DNA of 8,859 nucleotides from JAYSRU01 sp043720875 (lineage in GTDB: Bacteria; Bacteroidota; Bacteroidia; Flavobacteriales_D; Crocinitomicaceae). The stretch is taken from positions 1 to 8,859 of the forward strand of contig JAYSRU010000223.1 in NCBI GenBank assembly GCA_043720875.1, in the 5' to 3' direction. A program made the translations under genes and the position numbers. Shown in pieces: positions 1-6,514 of this stretch. Below the pieces are notes generated by a model, which saw nothing but the letters and a program-made list of their open reading frames with translations, was not told where the DNA came from and searched no databases. Numbering within the stretch: the stretch's first letter is position 1; each line of letters begins with the position of its first letter.

Positions 1-1
1 G

Positions 2-559
2 ACCTTAAATTGTGCAGAAGCAGGAGTAATAGGAGCATTACCAGGCATCATAGGTGCCATGCAAGCCCTCGAAGCCATCAAGATTATTGGAAAAATAGGC
101 ACGCCACTTGTTAATAAAATGCTATTTTTTGACGGCCTAACCATGAATTCATCATATTTGAACTTCAAAAAAAGTGAGGCAAGTCCTAAAATTACAAGCC
201 TTAAAGCAACTGAATTTACCTGTACCACAAAAGAAAGCCTGATGCAAACACTAAGCGTAACAGAATTGAATGAAATGATAAACAACAAGAGTGATTTTAT
301 GCTCCTTGACGTAAGAGAACCTTCAGAGTATGAGTTGGGAAGTATTCCAACAAGTATTCATATTCCGATGAATTCAGTGCCAGATCGTTTCTCAGAAATA
401 CCAACAAATAAAACGGTAATCGTGCAATGCAGATCTGGCAAACGAAGTGCAGATGTAATAAACTATTTGGAGCAAAATCACGGATACACCAATTTAAAAA
501 ACCTAAGCGGAGGAATAATTGCTTGGTCCAATGAAATTGACAATGCTGTTCAATACTAA
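2..559 (+). CDS. moeB: MoeB/ThiF-type adenylyltransferase with C-terminal rhodanese domain (5' end missing)
   Basis: Only the C-terminal 185 codons are present. The reading frame is open from base 2, so the ATG at 59 is an internal methionine. The first residues (NCAEAGVIGALPGIIGAMQA) are the conserved region after the catalytic core of the E1-like MoeB/ThiF/HesA family, which adenylates the C-terminal glycine of a sulfur carrier such as MoaD or ThiS using ATP. From about 240 to 559 follows a rhodanese domain: LDVREPSEYE near 305-334, then the active loop CRSGKRS with its cysteine codon at 428-430. The rhodanese probably supplies persulfide sulfur to the carrier. The usual second CxxC zinc pair of MoeB is not intact: the linker shows only TCTT (about 218-229). 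The partner carrier is not in the window, so molybdenum cofactor and thiamine roles cannot be separated; the symbol is tentative. It lies 15 bases before the kinase gene. Confidence 0.85.
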   Translation, partial: TLNCAEAGVIGALPGIIGAMQALEAIKIIGKIGTPLVNKMLFFDGLTMNSSYLNFKKSEASPKITSLKATEFTCTTKESLMQTLSVTELNEMINNKSDFMLLDVREPSEYELGSIPTSIHIPMNSVPDRFSEIPTNKTVIVQCRSGKRSADVINYLEQNHGYTNLKNLSGGIIAWSNEIDNAVQY

Positions 560-574
560 TTTCAGACCGGTACC

Positions 575-1927
575 ATGAAACGTTCAGGCATCAATACTTT
601 AATTATTTTAGGTGTGTTGTCGATCGTGTTTATTCTTTTGATTCAAGTTTTTTGGATAAATAAAACACTCAACGCTCAACGAATAAACGTTGCCATACAA
701 CAAAAAGAAGACAGTCTTAACCTCACCCAGTTTTCCCAAAAAGTTCATTTGGCGCTAAGAAATACGGCACATTCCATTCGAAAAAACAACGAAGACAGTA
801 CTGACCTATACGAGGCCGTAAAACAATTACGTTCTAATTATTTTACGGTTATTATTAACGAAGAATTACAACCAGGATACTTAGAACAATTATTAAAACA
901 TGAATTCTACGACAACGGAGTACAAGAAGATTTTCAATATGGCATCTATGATTGCTTTACGGATAGTATCAAATATGGCAACCTTATCAAGTACAAAAAG
1001 GATGAAATTTTCACAGAACAACTTGACTCCAGCTCAATTCCGAAAAGAGTACCAGAGTGGGATCCTTCTGGACATTATTTTTCTGTATTTTTTCCAAAAG
1101 TTGAAGCTAAATCTATAAAGGTTGCTGGAGACTTTGGCTCACCTTGGTTGTACGTGTTGCTTATATTCACATTACTTATCCTATTTTTTGGGTTTTCTGT
1201 TATCATTATTGTGAGACAAAAGAAATTGTCAGAAATTAGAAATGATTTTATAAATAATATGACCCATGAGCTAAAAACCCCCATAGCTACCATTGGTTTA
1301 TCCAGTGAAACCTTAATTCGGGATGACTTCTCCAATGATAGTGAACGCTTGAAACGCTATGCTGGAATTATTTATAAAGAAAATAAGCGTCTAGAACATC
1401 AAGTTGAACGTGTACTTAACGTGGCAAAATTAAATAAAGATGATATCCACCTTAAGTTGAAGGAAATTGATTCTCACGATATTATTCAAGAAGCCGCAGA
1501 AGTTTTTGAGTTTAACCAAGACGAACACCATGTTGAAATCTTGTTAAATTTAAGCGCAACAAACTCTTTGATACACGCCGATGAGGTTCATTTCAGAAAC
1601 ATTATTAGTAATTTGATTGACAATGCCGTAAAGTATTGCGCGCGATCTCCAATTATTAGTATCTCTACCAGAAATGAAAAAAACAATATCGTAATTGAGT
1701 TCCAAGACAACGGAATTGGAATCAAACGCGAACATCAAACGCTAATATTTGAAAAATTTTACCGCGTCCCTACGGGCAATCGGCATGACGTTAAAGGCTT
1801 CGGTTTAGGGCTATTTTATGTAAAACTTATGGTAGAACAACATGGAGGATCCATTAACGTTAAAAGTGCAAGCGAAAAAGGAACTAGCTTTTGCATAACT
1901 TTACCAACAATCAACCCAACACATTAA
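575..1927 (+). CDS. Two-TM sensor histidine kinase (RprX-like)
   Basis: This 450-residue inner-membrane kinase senses an extracytoplasmic signal, autophosphorylates and passes phosphate to the regulator encoded 11 bases downstream. A first membrane segment lies at residues 8-28, an extracytoplasmic region of about 160 residues at 29-188, and a second segment at 190-213. The dimerisation/H-box follows directly (NNMTHELKTPI, phosphoacceptor His231) with no HAMP domain between. The ATPase domain is complete: N-box around Asn342-Asn350 (SNLIDNAVKY), G1 box DNGIGI at 378-383, F-box FEKFYRV at 392-398 and G2 box GFGLGL at 408-413. The gene has no Shine-Dalgarno sequence; the ATG is chosen because it gives a clean short N-terminus before TM1. 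The sensor region matches no domain I can name, so the stimulus is unknown. The arrangement resembles Bacteroides RprX, from memory of that family rather than an alignment. Confidence 0.93.
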   Translation: MKRSGINTLIILGVLSIVFILLIQVFWINKTLNAQRINVAIQQKEDSLNLTQFSQKVHLALRNTAHSIRKNNEDSTDLYEAVKQLRSNYFTVIINEELQPGYLEQLLKHEFYDNGVQEDFQYGIYDCFTDSIKYGNLIKYKKDEIFTEQLDSSSIPKRVPEWDPSGHYFSVFFPKVEAKSIKVAGDFGSPWLYVLLIFTLLILFFGFSVIIIVRQKKLSEIRNDFINNMTHELKTPIATIGLSSETLIRDDFSNDSERLKRYAGIIYKENKRLEHQVERVLNVAKLNKDDIHLKLKEIDSHDIIQEAAEVFEFNQDEHHVEILLNLSATNSLIHADEVHFRNIISNLIDNAVKYCARSPIISISTRNEKNNIVIEFQDNGIGIKREHQTLIFEKFYRVPTGNRHDVKGFGLGLFYVKLMVEQHGGSINVKSASEKGTSFCITLPTINPTH

Positions 1928-1938
1928 TATACATTTAA

Positions 1939-2634
1939 ATGAACAACGGAATAAAAATATTACTCGTAGAAGATGATACAAGCTTAGGCTTTGTGATTTG
2001 TGATCAATTGAAATCTGCCGGCTTTCAAGTTACACTCTGTTCAAACGGACAAGAAGGATTGCTTCGATTTAATGAAGAAACCTTTCACATTTGTTTGTTT
2101 GATGTGATGATGCCCAAAAAAGATGGATTCACTTTAGCTAAAGACATTCGCGCAACCAACAAAGACATTCCGATTCTTTTCCTTACGGCGAAAGCGATGG
2201 TAGAAGATAAAATTGCTGGATTTGAAGCAGGAGGCGATGACTATTTGACCAAGCCTTTCAGTTATGAAGAATTGATTTTGCGCGTGAAATCCTTGCTCAA
2301 ACGAGTAAACATTAATACTACAGAACCCGAAGAAACAGTATTAACTATTGGCACTTATATTTTCGATACGGTTAATTACAAATTGACACACCCAAATTTC
2401 GAAAAAAGTTTAACCAAAAAGGAAGCTCAAGTATTAAAGCTGCTTTGCAAATTTAAGAATCAAGTATTGCCAAGAGAATTGGTATTGAATGCTGTTTGGG
2501 GTCAGGACGATTATTTTGTAGGACGAAGTTTGGATGTATTCATTACAAAACTTAGAAAATACCTCGTTGAAGATGACAAGATTAGCATTGTCAACATTCA
2601 TGGGGTTGGCTTCAAATTGGAAATATTAGCATAA
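1939..2634 (+). CDS. OmpR/PhoB-family response regulator (RprY-like)
   Basis: This cytoplasmic transcription factor has 231 residues. Its N-terminal receiver domain (about 5-122) has the acidic pocket Glu11-Asp12-Asp13, phosphoacceptor Asp55 in FDVMMPKKDGF, the switch Thr83 (FLTAK) and Lys105 in LTKPF, so all phosphorylation residues are present. A winged-helix DNA-binding domain of the Trans_reg_C type covers about 130-229, with the recognition-helix region GRSLDVFITKLRKYL (195-209) and the terminal hairpin GVGFKL. The gene lies 11 bases after the kinase and is almost certainly its cognate partner. The receiver sequence, especially FDVMMPKKDGFTLA and the LTAK loop, resembles RprY of Bacteroides as I remember it. 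Target genes are not evident; the AAAGTCTAA repeats at 3814-3916 are one candidate binding site nearby, with no direct support. Confidence 0.95.
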   Translation: MNNGIKILLVEDDTSLGFVICDQLKSAGFQVTLCSNGQEGLLRFNEETFHICLFDVMMPKKDGFTLAKDIRATNKDIPILFLTAKAMVEDKIAGFEAGGDDYLTKPFSYEELILRVKSLLKRVNINTTEPEETVLTIGTYIFDTVNYKLTHPNFEKSLTKKEAQVLKLLCKFKNQVLPRELVLNAVWGQDDYFVGRSLDVFITKLRKYLVEDDKISIVNIHGVGFKLEILA

Positions 2635-2637
2635 CAA

Positions 2638-3303
2638 ATGGCCCTCATTTTACATCTTGAAACAGCCACGAAAGTTTGTTCTGTTGCGCTTTCAGAAAAC
2701 GGTAAATTATTGAATTGTGTTGAATCTAACGATCAAAATTTTGCTCATGGCGAAAAACTAACTGTTTTCATTCAAGAAGTACTGTCAAAATCTGGGAAAA
2801 ACGTAGCCGATTTAGCCGCGGTTAGTATTTCTTCTGGCCCAGGTTCTTATACCGGATTAAGAATTGGTGTAAGCACAGCAAAAGGGTTGTGCTTTGCGCT
2901 CAATATTCCTCTCATTGCTATAGATTCGTTGAGTTCACTCATTTTAGGAGCACAACAAACGCATCCAAATTCAACAATTTGTGCCATGATTGATGCACGA
3001 AGAATGGAGGTATATTCTTTGATTCAGCAAAACAAAACGGTGCTTAAAGCAATTTCTGCTGATGTGTTAGACGAAGCATCCTATTTAAATTACCCTCAAC
3101 TTGTGCTGGTAGGAGATGCCGTTCAGAAAGTTACTGAATTGTTCAAGGATCGCGATTATACATTTCAAACACAATGTATTAGTTCAGCCAAATACCAATG
3201 CTTAGCTGCTTTTCGGAACTTCGAAAAAGAAGATTTTGTGGATGTGGCTTACTATGAGCCCTTTTATTTAAAAGATTTTATTGCCGGAAAACCGAAAGGA
3301 TAA
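2638..3303 (+). CDS. tsaB: tRNA threonylcarbamoyladenosine biosynthesis protein TsaB
   Basis: TsaB (formerly YeaZ) is the non-catalytic ASKHA-fold partner that pairs with TsaD, and with TsaE, to transfer the threonylcarbamoyl group to A37 of ANN-decoding tRNAs (t6A). The 221-residue length is typical. Diagnostic stretches are ILHLETATKVCSVAL at 4-18, the glycine-rich SSGPGSYTGLRIG at 65-77 followed by STAKGLCFALNIP, then MIDARRMEVY at 117-126, and the late YEPFYLKDF at 206-214. The start codon follows the response-regulator stop by only 3 bases, so it is probably translated from the same mRNA. No tsaD, tsaE or rimI lies next to it. It converges on the biotin carrier gene with a 4-base gap and no hairpin between. 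Confidence 0.95.
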   Translation: MALILHLETATKVCSVALSENGKLLNCVESNDQNFAHGEKLTVFIQEVLSKSGKNVADLAAVSISSGPGSYTGLRIGVSTAKGLCFALNIPLIAIDSLSSLILGAQQTHPNSTICAMIDARRMEVYSLIQQNKTVLKAISADVLDEASYLNYPQLVLVGDAVQKVTELFKDRDYTFQTQCISSAKYQCLAAFRNFEKEDFVDVAYYEPFYLKDFIAGKPKG

Positions 3304-3307
3304 ATCC

Positions 3308-3781
3308 CTATTCGAAATCGATTAAAACTGCGCCTTTATCTACCACATCGCCTTCAGCAATGCGAATGTTTTTTACTTTACCTTCGCCTTCGGCTTTCAA
3401 TACATTTTCCATTTTCATGGCTTCAAGGGTTAGCAATTTATCGCCAATAACCACCTCGTCGCCCAAAGCAATTGCAACACTTACCACTCTTCCTGGCATT
3501 GGTGATTTTAACTGAGATAGTTTCTTGATTTTTTCTACATTGAGTCCCAAAGAATTGATTAACTCATCTAACGAACTTGTTTTTGAAATGGTAAAAATGC
3601 GGTGGTTTACTTTTAAGACTAATTTCTTTTCTTCCAACTTTTCTTCTAGAATTTCTCCTTTGAAGTTTTTTCCTCTGAATTGAATTGTAAAGTACTGCTC
3701 ATTATCCCAAACTACTTTAGCACCAGAAGTCGGTGTAAAATTGCTTGAATCGCTTTGCCATTTATATTTTTCCATGCTCAT
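3308..3781 (-). CDS. Biotin carboxyl carrier protein (biotinyl-lipoyl domain subunit of an acyl-CoA carboxylase)
   Basis: The C-terminal half is a biotinyl domain: SPMPGRVV at residues 93-100 opens it and LEAMKMEN carries the biotin-accepting Lys123 (numbered from the ATG at 3781). The family carries CO2 on biotin between a biotin carboxylase and a carboxyltransferase. The N-terminal half is a small beta-rich region (YFTIQFRGKNFKGEIL, KLVLKVNHRIFTI) as in the roughly 160-residue carrier subunits common in Bacteroidota, often linked to propionyl- or acetyl-CoA carboxylases. The frame stays open to an ATG at 3871 (187 codons), but those extra 30 residues show nothing family-like and would cover the likely promoter. 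I therefore prefer 3781 (157 residues, AT-rich leader); 3775 is nearly as good. No carboxylase or transferase gene adjoins it, so the substrate cannot be assigned. Confidence 0.88.
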   Translation of the reverse strand: MSMEKYKWQSDSSNFTPTSGAKVVWDNEQYFTIQFRGKNFKGEILEEKLEEKKLVLKVNHRIFTISKTSSLDELINSLGLNVEKIKKLSQLKSPMPGRVVSVAIALGDEVVIGDKLLTLEAMKMENVLKAEGEGKVKNIRIAEGDVVDKGAVLIDFE

Positions 3782-3813
3782 ACTATTTATCACTAAGAAT
3801 TTCAACTTCCAGG

Positions 3814-3822
3814 TTAGACTTT
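3814..3822 (-). repeat. AAAGTCTAA motif, copy 1 (possible operator)
   Basis: This reads TTAGACTTT on the + strand and is the exact reverse complement of AAAGTCTAA at 3908-3916. It lies 33 bases upstream of the biotin carrier start codon, just downstream of the possible -7 box at 3824-3831. A regulator bound here could block that promoter; this is inference from position. Confidence 0.3.
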
Positions 3823-3823
3823 G

Positions 3824-3831
3824 CGAATGTA
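3824..3831 (-). promoter_or_regulatory. Possible -7 box for the biotin carrier gene
   Basis: Read on the - strand this is TACATTCG, one base off the Bacteroidota -7 consensus TAnnTTTG. It lies 43 bases upstream of the preferred start codon at 3781. No well-spaced TTG -33 element accompanies it (a TTTG lies only 12 bases upstream). It is weak evidence and serves mainly to place the flanking motif copy near the expected transcription start. Confidence 0.2.
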
Positions 3832-3848
3832 CTGATTTGATAACAAAT

Positions 3849-3863
3849 TCTAAGACTTTTAGA
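3849..3863. repeat. Imperfect palindrome TCTAA-N5-TTAGA (motif copy 2)
   Basis: The core TAAGACTTT (3851-3859) differs by one base from copy 1. The whole 15-base element is an imperfect palindrome with arms TCTAA and TTAGA. It sits near the middle of the divergent region between the biotin carrier and aminopeptidase genes. Confidence 0.3.
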
Positions 3864-3900
3864 TCGTACAAACATGCGATATAGGTTTAATTATTATTTT

Positions 3901-3916
3901 TTAGATTAAAGTCTAA
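3901..3916. repeat. Imperfect palindrome TTAGA-N6-TCTAA (motif copy 3)
   Basis: This 16-base element has perfect 5-base arms and contains AAAGTCTAA at 3908-3916, the exact inverse of copy 1. It ends 9 bases before the aminopeptidase -7 box at 3926, so it lies in the promoter spacer, where a bound repressor would exclude RNA polymerase. Regulatory function is inferred from symmetry and position only. Confidence 0.35.
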
Positions 3917-3925
3917 GTTTTAGGT

Positions 3926-3933
3926 TATTTTTG
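3926..3933 (+). promoter_or_regulatory. -7 box of the aminopeptidase promoter
   Basis: TATTTTTG matches the Bacteroidota -7 consensus TAnnTTTG exactly and lies 19 bases upstream of the ATG at 3953, implying a leader of only about 10-15 bases. No TTG -33 element is found at the usual distance. The match is less specific because the surrounding sequence is T-rich. Confidence 0.45.
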
Positions 3934-3952
3934 TTTTCACTAAATTTCAATT

Positions 3953-6508
3953 ATGCGTATTTCTCCCTTTGTTCTTTTCACGCTCGTAAGCGTTACACTT
4001 TATACCTCTTGTGCAACCGAAAAAAATGTTGAAGAAGAGGATTTGTCGGGTAAAACAAAAGGCAAAAGAATCATAAGTGAAATGGAAATTGTGGACAGCG
4101 AATTAATTCCTGACGAATTACCGTTATACAACGCAACAAGAACCCGCTTAACGGATTTGGTACACACCAATTTAGCAGTTTCCTTTGATTGGTCAAAAAG
4201 TCAAATGAAAGGAATCGCCACCATCACCGCAATGCAGCATTTTTATGCTTCAGATTCTTTGTTTTTGGATGCGAAAGGCATGCAAATTAATACGGTAAGT
4301 GTTGGGTCATTATTGTTGAACTATCGTTATGAAAATGATGTACTTGCTATCAAACTTCCTAAGGTTTATCAAGGAGGAGAGAAATTTACGGTTGCCATTG
4401 ACTATATTGCGAAGCCCGACGAAAGAACAACTTCCGGCAGTGCTGCAATAACAAGTGATAAAGGATTGTATTTTATCAATCCAAAGAATGAGGTTGGTGG
4501 TTTTATGCCTCAAATCTGGACTCAAGGAGAAACCGAAGCAAGTTCAGTATGGTTTCCAACAATAGATTCTCCTAATCAAAAAACAACGCAACAAATTGCC
4601 ATTACCGTCGATAAAAAATACGCTACACTTTCCAATGGAAAATTAGTGAGTGAAAAGCAAAATACAGATGGAACGCGCACCGATACTTGGGTGCAAGATA
4701 AGCCACATGCGCCTTATTTATTTATGATGGGTGTAGGTGAGTTTGTTGTAGTAAAAGATGTCTATGTTCGCCCCGACGGTTCAAAAATGGATGTAAACTA
4801 TTACGTTGAACCAGAATATGCAGGTCAAGCGAAAGCAATTTTTGGAGAAACACCTGCAATGATTAAGTATTTTTCTAAACTATTAGGCGTTGAATATCCT
4901 TGGGATAAATACAGTCAAATCATTGTAAGAGAATATGTTTCTGGCGCAATGGAAAACACCGGAGCAGTAACTTTCGGCGACTATGCTTACAAAGATTCTC
5001 GAGAATTAATGGATGAAAACGACAATTCTACCATTGCGCACGAGTTGTTTCACCATTGGTTTGGCGATTTAGTAACGTGTGAATCTTGGTCGAACCTGTC
5101 TGTTAACGAATCTTTCGCCAACTATTCTCAATATTTATGGGATGAAAATCGCTATGGTTTAGATGAAGCTGACTACCAAGCATCGCAAGAAATGCAAAGT
5201 TATTTTAATGAATTCGCTTCTGGCGTTGACCATGATTTGATTCATTTTGGATACAACAACCAAGAGGATATGTTTGACCGCCACACGTATAACAAAGGCG
5301 GACGCATCCTCCACATGTTGCGCAATCACATTGGAGATGCAGCATTTTTCAAGGGCTTGAATTTATACTTAGAGCAAAATAAATTCAAAGCTGCAGAAGC
5401 ACAACAGTTGCGTTTAGCGTTGGAAGAAGTAACTGGACAAGATCTCAATTGGTTTTTCAATCAATGGTATTACGGAGCAGGTTTTCCAGTTTTAGAAGTG
5501 CAACACAATCATGAATATGGCACAGGCGTGGCGAGTGTAACGGTAACGCAACGTCAAGTAGATAACGGCATACAATTGTTTAGAATTCCTGTGGAAGTTG
5601 CTGTGTATGACGGTGCTGGTGTTACCATTCATAAAGTTGAATTAAATCAACAGCAACAAACCTTCAATTTTCCTGTTACCGGCACTTTACAAACGATAGT
5701 TTTCGACCATCAGCAAATGTTGCTTACGCAAATGGAAGAAATCAAAACCGAAGAAATGTGGGTTGCGCAATACAAGTTGGCAAAAAGATGGAAAGCGAGA
5801 CAAGTGGCATTGGACAACATTGGAGAAATCAACAAAAATGAATTAATTCTACTTGCGCTAAATGACGCTCATTGGTCTATTCGTGCACAAGCAGTTAATG
5901 AAATCAACGCAAGCATGAAACAACCAGAATCTTTGGTTTACCGTGATGCTATTTTAAAAATGGCAACTTCCGACAAAAACTATAATGTACGCGTGGCTTG
6001 TTTAAGCTATATTGAGGCTAATGCTCCAGCAAAAGATTTACCGTCAATTTTCCAGAACATCGTACTATCAGATTCATCTTATACTGTGGTTGGAAGTGCA
6101 ATTGCTTCCCTTTACCGATTGGATGAAAAACTTGCTTTGGCTGAAGCTCGTAAATTAGCGCCCAATGTTAAAAACCCTTTGCTTTCTGTTGTTTCAAGCG
6201 TATTAGGTGCGGCAGGTGACAAAACTGATTTGGCATTTTTCTCTAACCAAATTGCTACTAAATCGTTCAGCAGATATGACGGTATTTCAATCTTAAATGG
6301 CCTGGCTATTTTAGGCGTCAAACTAGAAACAGAAGATCAAACAAAAATTGTTGGGTTAATTCAAAAATTGAAAGCAACCGGTAACGCAAATACCAAAATG
6401 TTTGTGCCCAATGCTGCCCGCTACCTCGCAGAAGCCATTGAAAAAAATCAAGCAAAATCTCCTGCAAACGATAAGAACATTGCTGCTTTTAAGGCAATGA
6501 TGGAATAA
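3953..6508 (+). CDS. Lipoprotein M1-family zinc aminopeptidase with HEAT-like C-terminal region
   Basis: This 851-residue protein removes N-terminal amino acids from peptides in the envelope. Residues 1-19 are a signal peptide (basic start, core FVLFTLVSVTLY) ending in a relaxed lipobox YTSC, with Cys20 the likely lipidated residue. The acidic stretch EEED at 27-30 just after it could act as a surface-export signal of the kind described for Bacteroidota lipoproteins; that is inference. The M1 catalytic signature is complete: the substrate-binding GAMEN at 331-335, zinc motif HELFHHWFGD with His363, Glu364 and His367, third ligand Glu386 in NESFAN, and the transition-state tyrosine Tyr446 in HTYNKGG. 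After a beta region (about 515-590), residues 610-830 look like HEAT repeats (WSIRAQAVNEI, YNVRVACLSYI, YTVVGSAIASL). It has no type IX secretion tail. It lies 6 bases before the DUF2079 gene. Confidence 0.94.
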   Translation: MRISPFVLFTLVSVTLYTSCATEKNVEEEDLSGKTKGKRIISEMEIVDSELIPDELPLYNATRTRLTDLVHTNLAVSFDWSKSQMKGIATITAMQHFYASDSLFLDAKGMQINTVSVGSLLLNYRYENDVLAIKLPKVYQGGEKFTVAIDYIAKPDERTTSGSAAITSDKGLYFINPKNEVGGFMPQIWTQGETEASSVWFPTIDSPNQKTTQQIAITVDKKYATLSNGKLVSEKQNTDGTRTDTWVQDKPHAPYLFMMGVGEFVVVKDVYVRPDGSKMDVNYYVEPEYAGQAKAIFGETPAMIKYFSKLLGVEYPWDKYSQIIVREYVSGAMENTGAVTFGDYAYKDSRELMDENDNSTIAHELFHHWFGDLVTCESWSNLSVNESFANYSQYLWDENRYGLDEADYQASQEMQSYFNEFASGVDHDLIHFGYNNQEDMFDRHTYNKGGRILHMLRNHIGDAAFFKGLNLYLEQNKFKAAEAQQLRLALEEVTGQDLNWFFNQWYYGAGFPVLEVQHNHEYGTGVASVTVTQRQVDNGIQLFRIPVEVAVYDGAGVTIHKVELNQQQQTFNFPVTGTLQTIVFDHQQMLLTQMEEIKTEEMWVAQYKLAKRWKARQVALDNIGEINKNELILLALNDAHWSIRAQAVNEINASMKQPESLVYRDAILKMATSDKNYNVRVACLSYIEANAPAKDLPSIFQNIVLSDSSYTVVGSAIASLYRLDEKLALAEARKLAPNVKNPLLSVVSSVLGAAGDKTDLAFFSNQIATKSFSRYDGISILNGLAILGVKLETEDQTKIVGLIQKLKATGNANTKMFVPNAARYLAEAIEKNQAKSPANDKNIAAFKAMME

Positions 6509-6514
6509 GCAAGC

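Noticed and set aside
59..61. ATG as start of the first gene, giving a 166-residue rhodanese-type protein
   Set aside because: The frame is open back to base 2 and the upstream codons spell the conserved MoeB motif NCAEAGVIGALPG, so the methionine is internal.
1075..1335. Open frame of 86 codons on the - strand, and other short frames at 900-1118, 1550-1738, 4310-4525, 6112-6321 and 6714-6908
   Set aside because: All lie within well-supported genes in other frames and show no domain features; they are by-products of AT-rich coding sequence.
3298..3307. GGATAAATCC as a bidirectional terminator between tsaB and the biotin carrier gene
   Set aside because: The stem is only 4 base pairs with a 2-base loop and no clear T-run follows, so it would not form a useful hairpin.
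3849..3916. RNA hairpin or riboswitch (for example biotin-responsive) made by the inverted motif copies
   Set aside because: The arms are short and imperfect, lie over 40 bases apart, and sit mostly upstream of the likely transcription starts; a DNA-binding site is the simpler reading.
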